Positions 19,912 to 31,548 of a stretch of 64,000 bases of DNA are shown piece after piece; positions within the stretch are counted from its first letter, which is position 1, and every line of letters starts with the position of its first letter. The position numbers were made by a program, and so were the translations under genes. The notes beneath the pieces were generated by a model. The model did not search any database. It worked only from the letters and a program-made list of their open reading frames with translations, and had not been told where the DNA came from. Origin of the DNA: Phytophthora colocasiae (taxonomy: Eukaryota > Oomycota > Peronosporomycetes > Peronosporales > Peronosporaceae); assembly GCA_018806915.1 (NCBI GenBank), contig JAGKQI010000034.1, positions 496,001 to 560,000 of the forward strand. Direction: 5' to 3'.

Positions 19912-20529
19912 TCATAGCACCATGACAGGAGCTTGTTCGCGGTTCTTGCGATACGGCCCGCTATGCCGTCGGAAGTTGCCGTAATGCGAGTGAGTCGAGA
20001 AGAGAAGACTTTTCTTCGAGTCTTTGGTGCCCTTGGCGTATGACAGGATCGGTGGGCTGTCCTTGCTCATCCTAACACGTTGAGGCCCGTCGGGACTAGT
20101 ATTTGCCGTGGGAGGGATCATATAGCTCGCAGCCTTCGTGAAGCCGTGCGCCACCATTTCCACTGTAGAAGATCTGCGCTGGCGAGGCACCGACATGCCT
20201 CTAGCTCGCTGCATTGTGTGGTTAAAGGCCGAGGAGAGTTTGCGACTGACAGGCAAAGGCGCCGGCTCCTCCTCGACTTCGACTTCGTTCTCGGTCTCTG
20301 CGTTCTTGATGATCTCCGTCATGGACCGGCACTGCGAGCGCAGCGATGTGAGCTCCTCGCTCACAGTTTCGAGTTCCTGCTCCAGCCCTTGCACCTTTTC
20401 ATTGCCATTGTCGAGCTCGGACGAGAGTTCCATCACTTCCATCTCCAGTGTCGTGTTGGCGCTCAATAGTGCTTGAATCTCGCGTGCCAGACGTTCATTC
20501 TCCACATGAATCTCTGCTGCGGACGCCAT
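19912..20529 (-). CDS. Hypothetical coiled-coil protein (205 aa)
   Basis: A single-exon frame starting MASAAEIHVENERLAREIQ. Residues ~7-80 show a clear leucine/acidic heptad pattern, predicted coiled-coil. An acidic stretch (EVEVEEEPAP) follows, then a basic Ser/Arg-rich tail with several RRSS/RxxS patterns that could be phosphorylated. No signal peptide or membrane segment is seen. I do not recognise the family. The good start context and strong coiled-coil register argue that it is a real gene; opposite-strand frames in the same place look like shadows. Confidence 0.6.
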   Translation of the reverse strand: MASAAEIHVENERLAREIQALLSANTTLEMEVMELSSELDNGNEKVQGLEQELETVSEELTSLRSQCRSMTEIIKNAETENEVEVEEEPAPLPVSRKLSSAFNHTMQRARGMSVPRQRRSSTVEMVAHGFTKAASYMIPPTANTSPDGPQRVRMSKDSPPILSYAKGTKDSKKSLLFSTHSHYGNFRRHSGPYRKNREQAPVMVL

Positions 20530-21841
20530 ACTTGGAGTTTACTCGCCGATGCCTTTGTGGGATAGACCGAAAATACGAAAATGGTGTCATGGTGAGGACA
20601 ATTAATTGAACAGCGAGATTGACTTGAAAAATGTATGAATGGAAAAGACGGACGAGACTAGGGCGGCCCGTCCCTGTCACGCGATTGGCTGACGAAAGGG
20701 CAAGGGCGGAACGAGTTGCCATATTTTCGCTCTTTGAATGTGGCAATCGCCACACAGTACTTCGAAGCCCGGTCGAGCTTAAGCGCTGGCTAACGAGTCC
20801 GAGTGTTTACCGAGTTATTTGTGCATGCACTGCATCTGTTCCGTTTAGTGTTGTGTTCCGGCCATCGCTTATACGAGAGTAGCTCCTTGCAATTCAAGAT
20901 GCGGGCAGGTGTTGACCAGAAGCTCAAGAAATTGAAAATTTATACGCTTGTACTACGAATCTGCTTACCAAGCGCCCTGCAACTGTCTCCGTTGCATTTA
21001 CAGTTTGGAGCTACTGCTGCTGCTGCTGCTGCAGCAGCAGGTAGAAGCTCGATACATGCAGATTTTTCAAGGACTCGCAAGGATATCAGAACCACAAATA
21101 AACGCAGACAGCATTGCCCATTTATGGCAACCGACCACAATTAATATTTGCGCGAAACGACACGAGCGACGCATCGAAACCAAGAGAGCAACGAGCCAAC
21201 GAGTTTCACTCGCGAGCTTTGAGCTCACCACTAGCGTGCTAGACCACCACAAGCTTGGCAATTGCAACCAGACCACTTCTATACATGTAATAGTAACAGT
21301 TGTTCGGTATTGGATTCGTCGCGTGGTGCGACGGTGGCGTCTGCACGAAGAGCATTTAGGGCTCATCGCAATGATAGGCTTAGTCGACGCCCACCGAGAG
21401 CTTCTCGCCGTCTGGATCGTTAGTTCAATGGTGCCATCGGCCAAGTGGAAGCTGCATTTGAGGAGAGCTACAGTAGCGAGGAGAGCTGGCATTTGGCAGA
21501 GACGCTTGAGAAGACTGAGCGAGACGAAGACACCTGATTGACATTGGACCAGAAGCTGCCTTGGCAGCGGATGGCAGCCAAGTCCCACGTGAGTCAACGC
21601 CGCAACAATGCAGCACATACGGACAAGGAGCATGACATAGGGAAGCTGAAGGTGTCTGTAGAAGTGCGGCAGTCATTCCTTCAGACTTATCTATATCATG
21701 TTTAGCAGGAACTCTCGTTGTGTACCGAAATGATCGTGCTTCTGTGTACCTCTAAAATATTATCTATTTTGCATATATATTAATTTAAGCGGGGGTCGAA
21801 AACGAGGTGCACGACTGTACTCCTTTCAGACAACATACAAC
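20530..21841. other. Unresolved region, possible short spliced gene on + strand
   Basis: 1.3 kb without a gene I can name. Open frames exist on both strands. On the plus strand a piece ending at 21538 reads an acidic, codon-biased C-terminus (EEWAE-type, e.g. AAFEESYSSEESWHLAETLE) after a possible acceptor near 21425. An ATG at 20899 (MRAGVDQKLKKL) might be its start, but I could not build one consistent exon chain. A CTG/CAG run is at about 21013-21042. Treat as unannotated. Confidence 0.25.
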
Positions 21842-22360
21842 ATGGAGGGCGAAGGTGACAGCCGCGTGCACTTCTCCGAGGTGAACGACCCCTGGTCCAG
21901 CTCCCGGCACGTAGCGGTGCTGCAGGCCCTGGATGCTGTTGAAAAGGTGCGTCTGTGAGCTTACCAACCGCGAATTTCCCGTGTCACCCGCGCGTATAAG
22001 GCTACCATCTGCGTCTAACCTTTCCTTCATTTGGATGGTATCTGTCGCTAGAAACTGGTAACGGCGCTACGTACAGCAGCTAGCGCCATGGCGCTCATGG
22101 CGCCGCGTGTGTCGTCCGAAGAGAGCTCGTCGCTGGCTTTCAACACGGCATGTACTGAATTCTTGCAGCTGGTTAAGGAGATCCACACGGAACTGGCCAA
22201 CCATATCCACCTGGTCTCGGACTACCGCACGTTCGCACGCAGCACCTACGGGGCTGAAAAGGACGTAGAGATCTGCCGCGAGAAGGTCAAGGTCGTGTCT
22301 GAGCAACTGCAGACTCTTTCGCGCTTTCTAGAGGACCACTACACGCCTGAAGAGAGCTAA
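21842..22360 (+). CDS. MED11: Mediator complex subunit 11
   Basis: Two exons, 21842-21946 and 22052-22360, with a 105-bp GTGCGT...TAG intron; 137 residues. The order of features matches MED11 of plants and animals: an N-terminal helix LQALDAVEKKLVTALRTA, then FLQLVKEIHTELANHI, a tyrosine-containing DYRTFARSTYGAEKD segment, and a final helix EKVKVVSEQLQTLSRF. MED11 pairs with MED22 in the Mediator head module that links activators to RNA polymerase II. The similarity is structural and patchy, as is usual for MED11. Its stop lies only 48 bp from the stop of the convergent ARMH1-like gene. Confidence 0.77.
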
Positions 22361-22408
22361 CGGAGTTGAAATAGAGACGTGCTACACGCCTATTATTCAT
22401 GTAAATTG

Positions 22409-24412
22409 CTAGATGCCATTGCTGTTAGTTGTCGAGATATTACGGAACTGGGCAAAGTGCTTCTGGAGCTGGATACGCAGGTTATGTTCTCGCTCCGCCT
22501 CCAACACTTCCATCTCCTCGGCCTCGTCGGTGTTCTCCCCCACTCGTATCTGGTCTTGCAACTCCGGGACGTAGTCACGTGCTGCCGTCTCCACATTGTA
22601 CTCAATGTCAGTGAGGATATGATCAGCGCCAGCCTGCTCTGACTGTTTCCTGGGCGAGAGCGGGCGGTACCAACCACGCTGATAAAACTGGAGGACAAGT
22701 TGGCTTTGACGGGTTTCATCACCTATGAGAAACGCCGCAAGCATCTCTCCTTCATCACCTCGCTTGTCTTTCCATTCCAGGAGCTCCTCCATTGGAACGT
22801 TGAAAAGCCCAGCGACGCAGGGAGCTGCTCCCTAATTGGAACCGGGCAGGGAGTAATACGTTGTATGAATATTAACCCTTGGACTCTCAAGCAAGAGTTT
22901 TCTTCGTTCAATACGTACCCGGTAGTGATGCGACAAGATAAATCGGAAACTGATAGCAGCAGCGTGCCATTTCAAAGAGTGCGGCCTCTCGATAACGAGC
23001 ACAAACGCTAGAGGTGTCAGCAGGCCAAATCGATCGACCTGTTCCAGAGGTAGGACTGAATGGCACGAATACAGAACTTGTAATTTGGAGGTGACGTACC
23101 AGAATCGGCAAAAGATTGCGGTTCGAGTTCATCAGAGTGTTGACAGCTTGGGATGTTCGAGCAAATGCAGATCGAAGGTGAACATACGTTTCATACTCGG
23201 TAGTATCTTCAATGGAGGCGAATCGCTCTTCAACCTTGCTGGTACACAACAGTGTTAACGACCTGCACAAAACTACGAGCAGTAGATGTCCAGTAGGTCG
23301 TACGTATCCAGTGCTTTGGCACTATCCCCGACCAGGCGAACGAGCTTCTCGCAAATGATGTCCTGTTGCAGTACCCAACTCAGTAAATTTTTACACGGCC
23401 ATCAATGAACAAAGCAAACCTGCAGTCGTTCCAGCTGCAAAAGCGCATGAAGAAGCTCAAGGCTTTCGTGCTGGATGTAGACATCAGTCGATTCCAGGAG
23501 GTAAAAGCAAAGTGGCACGAGCTCGTTCTCTTTTCGTCGTCGATACTCAGGGTCAAATGTGAACGATTTCTCAGAGATTAGTTCTCGGAGTACCTAGAGT
23601 AACAGAGAGATCATCAACGATGGATATCTTCGAGGCAAAAGTCAAGTTACCTGTGCTCCAAAAAGTTGGAGACGCGCATTAGAGTTCTTCAACATGAAGA
23701 CAATAGCTTCATGTGCCTGGTCGAGACAGTGTGGGTTGCCTACAAGCTGCTCTAGCAGCACTTCCCGACAAAGTATCCACACACGAGACTCTGTTTTCCA
23801 ATCATCGATAGCTCCACTTGCCAGCACCCCACGGATCACCGCTAGCTCGCCATCGAGACAGCTAATCTCCTCCTTGCACTGTCGACTCATCTTTGAGATC
23901 CGTAGGATAATCCGGAGCAATGTCTCTCGTTCGGAAAGTGAAACCAGGGGCTTGTGCGTTTGAGAATCCTCCCCCTGTATGGTCAAGAGCTTTAGCACCA
24001 ACTGAAGTCCTTCCGCATGCTGGAACTCTCGATAGTATACGTGAGCATTTCCAGACCCAAAGAAAACATGAAGACAAGCCACTTGCTCTGCCAGCGCAAA
24101 ACATTTTACTTTTCCCGACTTACTCGTGGTGCTGCAGGCCTCACCGCCATCGTGAATAGCACTTGCAGTAGTCTTCTGTATCCATGACAGAAGTCGTGGC
24201 AAGAAGAGAGCAATGTCTGCCCCACACTCACTCTCGAGTAGTCCGCCTCCATCTTGAGTCGGATTGAAGTAGCTGCAGAACCATTCCAACAGCTTCTTCC
24301 GCTTGCTCTTCGAGGCTAAAGGAACGGAATAAACAAAATGAGTAAGCTACTGTACCATTTCCATTGACCAGGCGTGCATACCTTCGTCCCAGTCACGGAG
24401 GAGTGTGCTCAT
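22409..24412 (-). CDS. Armadillo-like helical domain protein, ARMH1-like
   Basis: Seven exons: complement(22409..22831, 22919..23038, 23100..23238, 23304..23362, 23420..23593, 23651..24315, 24382..24412). They total 1611 bp in one frame, 536 residues. The start (LLRDWDEASKSKRKKLLEWF) and the core (GADIALFLPRLLSWI, LVLKLL, ILRISKMSRQCKEEI, LLEQLVGNP) follow human ARMH1 (C1orf228) in order. The fold is predicted as all-alpha ARM-like repeats, a protein-binding surface. ARMH1 is found mainly in ciliated lineages and its function is poorly known. The C-terminal ~90 residues are acidic. The stop of the SR-rich gene lies 44 bp upstream of this ATG on the same strand, so leader and promoter must be very short or the genes overlap at mRNA level. 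Confidence 0.73.
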
Positions 24413-24456
24413 CTTCTCTTGTGGACTGTCAGGAAACGACGTTTCCGCAATAGCCG

Positions 24457-25384
24457 CTATTTACGAGGCAAGTATACCCCGCCTGCTCGCGATACCCAAG
24501 TCTCGGGCTCTGGCCGATACATTGGATCAACCTCTCGGGCTGGGCTTGGACTGCGATCCTCGAAAGCATTATGAGTCCATGCTCGCTCCACCGACCGCCT
24601 GCGACGAGACCTTGACGATGGTGGACTACGACTTCGACTTCTGCTACGACTCCAGGAGGAACGATAGTGGTCTCCATGACTTCGGCTGTGACGACGCGAA
24701 CGACTGCTGCTGTATCGGCTACGACTTCGACTTCTATGACGCGAGCGTCTACCACGATCTTCATCGAGCTATTGCCAAACGATATAATGCAAAGCAATCA
24801 GTCAATACCTTCCGCCTTACAAAGTTACAATCTCTTTCACCCACTCAGCGCTGTACCTGTGGACGGAAAGGGTCTTCAGGAGGTGGCGTGCCCTTTAAAC
24901 GGCCTTGAAGGCTTGGTGATCTCGACCTATCGCTGCTCCTGTCACGCCGATGTTTGTGCCTCTTGCGTTTGTGCTTCTTCTCTCGTTTCTTGTCCTCCTT
25001 TCTCTCCGTCTTGGACTTCTTGTGGTGCTTCTTCTCGACCACATCGCGACCGAATTCGTCTTTCCGAATGCCCTTCGTTTCTGTAGATTGCCGTTTGAAT
25101 GAGGGCGACGAAGATGCTTCTGTCTTTCCTGTTCCACTCAATAATGAAGACGATACTTTGCTGTTACCACTATGGTGATCCGTTGCACTAGCTACCAAAG
25201 ATTGTTGGTCTTTGCCTTGAACATCTTTGTCTCCTCCTGACTCTTTAGGCTGGATGATCTCACCACTGTGCACATATTTTTTCCCCAAGTAGTTGCAACA
25301 GATAAAGCAGCACATTAAGAGTACGCATTACACGTAATAGACGAATGACACGCACCGCCAGTTCCGCAAGCCACTGCCGCTCAT
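24457..25384 (-). CDS. Arginine/serine-rich (SR-like) protein
   Basis: Three exons: complement(24457..24768, 24857..25265, 25356..25384), 249 residues. After MSGSGLRNWRGEIIQP comes a Ser/Gly-rich part, then a Lys-rich tract (EKKHHKKSKTERKEDKKREK), an RS region (RSRHRSRSRSRYSSSRSR) and the C-terminal tail EVDPMYRPEPETWVSRAGG. No RRM is present, so this is an SR-related nuclear protein, probably in splicing or mRNP work, rather than a classical SR splicing factor. I do not recognise the exact family; the conserved-looking ends (GLRNWRGEI and WVSRAGGVYLP) would identify it in a search. It is divergent from the GIGYF-like gene with 139 bp between ATGs. Confidence 0.7.
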
Positions 25385-25523
25385 TGAGCTGAATTTTTTG
25401 TTATTTGATCCCGTCCAAATCACAAATCTTTCGTACTTAGTCGCACCACAATCACTCCCCCCACACACTCAAAAAGAAAGGAGCAAACCGCAAGAGCCAC
25501 CACCAGAGCGAGCACAAGGCGCC
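25385..25523. promoter_or_regulatory. 139-bp shared promoter of SR-rich and GIGYF-like genes
   Basis: The two ATGs point away from each other across only 139 bp, so control elements must be shared. GCTCATT, the exact 5' core of the oomycete initiator consensus, occurs on the plus strand at 25379-25385. It overlaps the SR gene's start codon, so it would serve the GIGYF-like gene. The region is otherwise A/C-rich on the plus strand. Confidence 0.45.
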
Positions 25524-27097
25524 ATGAGCAGCCCCAGCAATGACGACGACTTCGTCACCATAACCACCAAGCACCGCAAGAAACAACAGGTTGCAGAAGC
25601 TGTTAGCAAGAAGCCTCCCACGGGGGCCAATAACAGCGCCAGTAGCAGTAACATCTCGCTCAGACCGCGCACAATGTTCGCCATGAAAGGCAGAGGCCGC
25701 ACGGAGTCTGAAGGTTCCGCTTACCGCCCGCAATGGTCTAAGGATGGCGAGGGTTTCGTGTCGTCCGCCTCGGGCGGCCCCACGTCGTTCAAAGACGCGG
25801 CCACAAGTGGTGGACAAGGCGACGACCACCGAGGCGAGCGCCGCAAGAGCAAAGTACTGCGTTACTCTAAGGAAGAGCTGTTAGCGCTGCATTTCACAAC
25901 TAGCGAGGCGCCCACGTTCCCTCCTGAAACTTCAGTGGCCTCTGAGCACAGTCTCCCACCCGTTAGCACGCTGCCTTTTGACTACGAAGAGATCTACAAG
26001 CAATGGTCGCTCAACCGCAATCGTGGACGTGGCCGTGGACGTGGCAATGCGCAGCAGGGAGAACAGGGAAGGCGTGGGCATCAAGAGCGAGGAGCTCGTG
26101 GAGACGAGGCGGACGGAGCCAAGAGAGACGAGCACCATCGACACAATGAACGAGACCCGACATGGGAGCGTGGCGCGAGAGTCACGGAAGGGCAAGGAGA
26201 TGACGTCTGGGACGACGTATTGGAACCCGGAGCGGATAGCAATGAAATGGTGCGAGAATGTGAAGAAAGTTGGAAAAGTATCTTGATGACCAGAAGGCTG
26301 ATTCGTATAAAATGTGCATATTCCAGGACCTGTCAAGTATGGCGGAGGCTGCGGAGAAGTTCCGACGAGAGATGGACGCGATGCGAGAAGAGCTTCAGGG
26401 TCCCAAGGTCGAATCGGTACAGCAAAAAAATATTGGAGGACACAAAAAGAGCAGAAAACTAAGTAATTGTGCTATGCTTTATCAGGAGGTGATTAAGGAT
26501 GATTTGGACGCGTTCGATAAGAAACTCGAAGATGCTGCAGCTGCTGGACAATTTGATGATAGTGACAATGAAGACGTGCAATGGGATGACCCTGTTCCTG
26601 AGGAACAGCATAACACCAACAGTGCTATCAGTCCTTTGAAAGACCACACCGCCGATTTGCTGGGCCGTCAGTCAAGTGGAAGCCGCTTATTTGATGCGCT
26701 GGAACCGGCTGACGAACACATCGGACTTGAAGAGAAGAGTAGATTGTCCCTGCCCCAAATGCACGCTGATGAAGGTTTCGGAGGGTTGTCATCGCTTCGA
26801 TTGGAAGTGGAGGATGAGTGGTTTTACTTGGACCCTCAGGGACTGCAGCAGGGGCCGTTTAAGACGGCTGAAATGCGTGAATGGTTTGAAGCAGGATACT
26901 TCAAGCCGCATCTTCCGATCCGCTTTGGCCGCGAGGGCATCTTTACGGCCTTAGCGAACCAGTTTGCACCTGGACAGCTACCTTTTGCTGCACCCCCAGC
27001 GCGTATGAGTGGTCTTGGAGGAATTCCAATTGATCCTCACCAGGCCGAGCAACAGCGTATGCTTGAATTGCAGCGTGAGCAGCAGCGCCAACAACAG

Positions 27098-27129
<32 letters not shown>

Positions 27130-27297
27130 AATGATGCAACTTCAACAGCAGCAACAACAGCAGCGGATGATGCAACTGAACCAAGAAGAGAAGATTCGCA
27201 TGGAGATGCAGCGCCTTGAAATCGCCCGTCAACAACAACAAACGCAGTTATATCAGCAGCAGCAAATGCTCCAGCACCAACAAGAGCAACAACGACA

Positions 27298-27328
<31 letters not shown>

Positions 27329-28960
27329 CAACAGCAACAGCAACAGCAACAGCAAATGCTTCTGCAACAACAAAGTTCATGGCAACGCAGCCAGCGCGAA
27401 GGTATTATGAGCGCTCTCGGCATCTTTGGAGGAAATCAAGACCCTAACCTGGCCGGAAACGACAACTTCAGATCGGATGACATGCAAATCCAGTTCCAAT
27501 CTGACTACCGTACGCAGCATCAGCGTAATCTACATCAACCGCAGCCCGTCGGCCAAGACGCGATGTTCCTTAATGATGACGTCCAGAGGCGCGATCAAGC
27601 GTTTTGGCCGAGTTCTACGCCAGAAATGTCTGGTCTTGAGAACGTTCCAAGTCCGACAGCACCGGAATCGATTCAACCTCCTGTACCACAAACTCCACCC
27701 GCCGCTCCTGCGTGGGGAAGTAGACCGAAGTCCCCTGAGCGCCCATCACCCACGCTTCACGATATTCAGAACGAGGAGAAGCTACGTGCTGCTGACGAAG
27801 CTCGCAAAGAAGGCCATAATGTAGCACAGCAGTCGCCACCCAAGGAAGCATCTCCTATTAAATCGACCAAGAAGGAGATCAAGGCTGGTGGTGCTGAGGA
27901 GAAGAAGAAAAGTCCAAGCCCATCGAAAAAGAACGGTAAAAAGGCAGAAAAGGTCAAAGCTGAGACGAATGCGTGGGCTACTAATGCGGCGTCTGCTGCT
28001 ACATCGAGCAACTCCAAGTCTCTCAAGGACATTCAACAAGAAGAGCGGCGTGAAATACTGAATAAGATGGGCGATGACAACGACAGCAACTCTAATCTTG
28101 CGCACATGGGAGCACAGCTGAAGATGATGCTGGGCGTGGCGTCGACGGCGGTAGCTCCGAATGCTCCAGCAGCTCCAGCTCCGGCAGTCAAGCCAGCGCC
28201 AGCGTCAACCCCTGCACCAGCTCCAGCTCCAGCTCCTCCCGCAGCAAGTCCTTGGGGCGCACCCGCGGCAGTGACGAAGACCTCGACCTCAAAGTCTATG
28301 CGTGATATTTTGGCAGAAGAGGAGCGTCTAGCTCATGAACGCGCTAAGGCCAATGAGAACGCACCGACCAGCTCGCACTGGAGTAACATCGTGGCTGGAA
28401 ACAAGGTCGCTGCCGCAGCGATCCCGAAGCCATCTCGGTCAGTATTGGGCCCTGTTCCTGCATCTGTATTGAAGAGCCGTCAGCAGGTTCGTGCTGCCAA
28501 TGGTGCTGCAAAGCCTTCTCCTCCTAAGGCTGAGAGCGATGCATCATTCTGGAACTTTGGAGCAGCCCAGGCAACCGGTCATGAGTCCGACAGTACTCAA
28601 GTGACCACCTCGAACGCGTTTGGCTCCAACAATGTGTCGTCAGAATTTATGACATGGGCATTGAAGCAGTTGAAAACTATCGATAGCAACGCCAACGTGA
28701 CGTTACTGGAGTACTGCGCCTCAGTTGAAGACCCCGGTGAGATTCGGGAGTACCTTGCAGCGTATCTGGGCTCGACACCGCGTGTGTCAGCGTTTGCCAC
28801 TGAGTTCATCCAAAGGAAGAAGACCCAACACAGTGGCAAGAAGTCTCCAGGTCACCAGGATGCCCAGCAGCGTGCGGCTGAGACAGGATCCTCGAACAAG
28901 AGGGGTAAACGCCGCTCCAAGGGACAAAAGATTGATCCGTCACTGCTGTTTGGCAATTAA
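25524..28960 (+). CDS. GYF-domain, poly-Q protein, GIGYF/SMY2-like
   Basis: Exon 1 25524-26249, exon 2 from 26327 to the stop at 28960. A further GT-AG intron, 26417-26485, is exactly 69 bp, in phase and stop-free, so both spliced and retained forms would be in frame; protein ~1100 residues. Features: an RG-rich segment (RGRGRGRGN) near residue 160-170, then a GYF domain (WFYLDPQGLQQGPFKTAEM...EAGYF) that binds PPG-type proline ligands. Very long Gln-rich tracts follow, then repeats of the type KSLKDIQQEERRE / KSMRDILAEEERL, and a C-terminal helical domain typical of GIGYF/SMY2 (FMTWALKQLKTI). In animals GIGYF with 4EHP represses translation. The upstream in-frame ATG at 25398 is less likely because the leader shows no protein-like composition. 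Confidence 0.85.
27090..27375 (+). repeat. CAG/CAA poly-glutamine tracts inside GIGYF-like gene
   Basis: Two long runs (about 27090-27130 and 27296-27370) of mixed CAG and CAA codons encode near-pure Gln, with Gln-rich sequence between. The CAA interruptions would limit slippage relative to pure CAG. Length is likely polymorphic. Confidence 0.85.
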
Positions 28961-29216
28961 GTGCCAACATTGGGTACACAAAGCAGTGACGAGCTAGTGA
29001 GTCAGTCGCGTGGTAGGAAACAAGCTGGACAGCACGTGCAGCAAGCATAGGAATCAAACACGGAATTGTGGTCGGTCATGCCAGTCAAAATGGAAATGAC
29101 GTGTGGTACAGTGTTCCAATCGTACCTAGTCGGGATAATATATCTGCGCATTAGGGAGGAAGAAACAAAATAATTATCGGCGGACCCAAGACGGCTAGAG
29201 CTACAATTCCGACGTG

Positions 29217-29687
<471 letters not shown>

Positions 29688-29984
29688 ACAAGGAGGCTGA
29701 TGAGTGAGCTGGATAGCAGGTGCATCTACTTGCTAGGATCAGATTATGGCGAGAAATTGATGACTCTGTTATTGCTGGTGTATCGCGCGCTACTCTTGAA
29801 GAAGAGAAGCGAAATTTCAAGTCGTGGTTTAGTTACTTCAGTACGTTCATTTCTCTCATTAACTTCTCTTACTAACGTTTTATCAGCGACTTTTGAATTT
29901 TACGGTGAATCGGTTTACGGGCTATTGAATGCCTGACGATCGAAGCTTTCTTGTCTTCGAGAATACATAAGTTCAAAATGATTT

Positions 29985-31055
29985 TTATGTCCACAGAGAG
30001 AGGACGCCCATGGCACTATAGCCGGCGAGGAGAGCAGAGCACTTCTCGAGCTGATAGCGTGGATCCTGCAGCTCCTGCGGGATGATTTCCATGATGGCAA
30101 CGAACAAGAAGGTGCCACCAGCAAAGGCGGCACACACACCACCAGCGGGGGTCGCGTGGTTGGTGTCGACGAGGAGCCGACCAAAGAGGATACCGACAGG
30201 CGTCATGAGTGAGAACACTGCGACAGAGGATAGGAGCTGCTTCCGAGACACATTGTGGTGTAAGAACTCAAGTGCAAGCGCAAATGCTGCCAGAGACTTG
30301 TGAGCCAGAATGGCAACGAGAATATCCCAGGCAGGGGTGCTCGAGGCTCCCATTCCCATGCCTTCCATCATAGAGTGGAATGACAGAGCGATGAACACGA
30401 CAAGGGCCAGGATGGGGTTACCTTTGACGATGCCATGAATGTGCGAGTGCGGCTCCTCCTTGTCGCCTTCACCATTCTCAGTAAGCTTACTAAGCTCGAT
30501 GTCCTCTCCTTGAGTCCCGTAGTCTCCAGTCTCCAGCTGGCCATGTGAGTGGCCGTGGGCGTGGCCGTGCGAGTGTCCATTAGCCTTAGCCAGTGTATCG
30601 ACCTCTGCAGCGCGTGTGACCTCGATCGCGAGCAGCGAGTCGCGCTCATGCTCTGTGCCATGGGCGTGTCCGTGTCCATGCACCTTGCCGTAGTGCCGCT
30701 GAAGGGTGTGAGCGAGCACCTCAATGAGCAACACCATGAGGAAGCCGCAGCCGTAGAAGAAGTTGGCCCACTTGAAGCAGCGCTTGTTGTCGCCTTGGTA
30801 GCGCGTGCGTACAGCCAAAAACACCTCAGCCGTGTGTTCGCAGCCCCACTCCGTGAGCGCCTCGTTGTTCTGCGCGTCCGGCAGCAGGTGCATGCTCGAA
30901 CTTGCGAGGAAGATACCGGCCGCCACCATGTTGAGTACACTGCTGGCTCGCTTGCTCACGCGCTGGCTGCTCAATAGCGGCGCAATGCCACCCACGAGTG
31001 CCAACACCCAGATGAAGAGGGCCGCAGCCAGCTTAAATTCGTCCACAGAGTCCAT
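29985..31055 (-). CDS. ZIP-family divalent metal transporter
   Basis: A single exon, 356 residues with about eight hydrophobic segments. The first three are near 8-27, 40-58 and 90-115. A cytosolic loop (~120-205) is rich in His pairs (HGHGHAHG, HSHGHAHGHSHG), the usual metal-sensing loop of ZIP proteins. Then TM4 ALSFHSMMEGMGMG and TM5 HKSLAAFALALEF carry the His/Glu metal-path residues of the family. Transport of zinc or iron into the cytosol is expected (plant IRT/ZIP-like, ZIPI type). Membrane location (plasma or vacuolar) cannot be told. Start at 31055 chosen because a hydrophobic TM1 follows directly. Confidence 0.92.
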   Translation of the reverse strand: MDSVDEFKLAAALFIWVLALVGGIAPLLSSQRVSKRASSVLNMVAAGIFLASSSMHLLPDAQNNEALTEWGCEHTAEVFLAVRTRYQGDNKRCFKWANFFYGCGFLMVLLIEVLAHTLQRHYGKVHGHGHAHGTEHERDSLLAIEVTRAAEVDTLAKANGHSHGHAHGHSHGQLETGDYGTQGEDIELSKLTENGEGDKEEPHSHIHGIVKGNPILALVVFIALSFHSMMEGMGMGASSTPAWDILVAILAHKSLAAFALALEFLHHNVSRKQLLSSVAVFSLMTPVGILFGRLLVDTNHATPAGGVCAAFAGGTFLFVAIMEIIPQELQDPRYQLEKCSALLAGYSAMGVLSLWT

Positions 31056-31548
31056 CGCTTGTCCAGAGGTTGCAGAGCTTCTCCCGAGTAATCAGTCGTC
31101 GGCGCCTTACGTGCGGGTGAGGAAATCGCAGAGTGAAAAGCTGCGTGTGCAGCGCTGGGGTTCCTCGTGAGTCTGGTAGCTTTCTGAACGCGCACATCAC
31201 AGCAGATTTCCGCCTTATCCGACGGCGGACCATGTGGAATATGCGACGTGTGAGAAACCTGTTTACTTTAATGAGATATTAATATTCTCAAGTATTATGA
31301 ATGCGAATTTTTTTACAATCGTCTAAAAATCGTGTGACTCACAATTCAAATATTGTGATTAAGAGGTTGATAACATAATGATAGAGAGGTTGTCCGAAGG
31401 CGGCCACACCAAACGACGCAGTATGGGCGGACGAGGTAGGGCCTTGCCTGTTTGACTCCACCGTGCGCGGAGCACCAGCGATAAGAGTTATCAACGATGA
31501 CTGCGTGTTGCATGCGATTAATGATGTGCTGCTACCTCAGCATCCAGC
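31056..31548. other. Divergent intergenic region, ZIP / small GTPase
   Basis: 493 bp. AT-rich between about 31255 and 31375. No gene, RNA or repeat recognised. It must contain the promoters of both flanking divergent genes. Confidence 0.5.

Noticed and set aside
21067..21633. 188-aa minus-strand frame
   Set aside because: Cys/Trp/Arg-rich random-looking composition without domain pattern; no supporting context.
26943..27380. Ala/Val- and Leu-rich minus-strand frames over the poly-Q tract
   Set aside because: Reverse complement of CAG/CAA repeats necessarily gives poly-Leu/Ala/Val; not genes.
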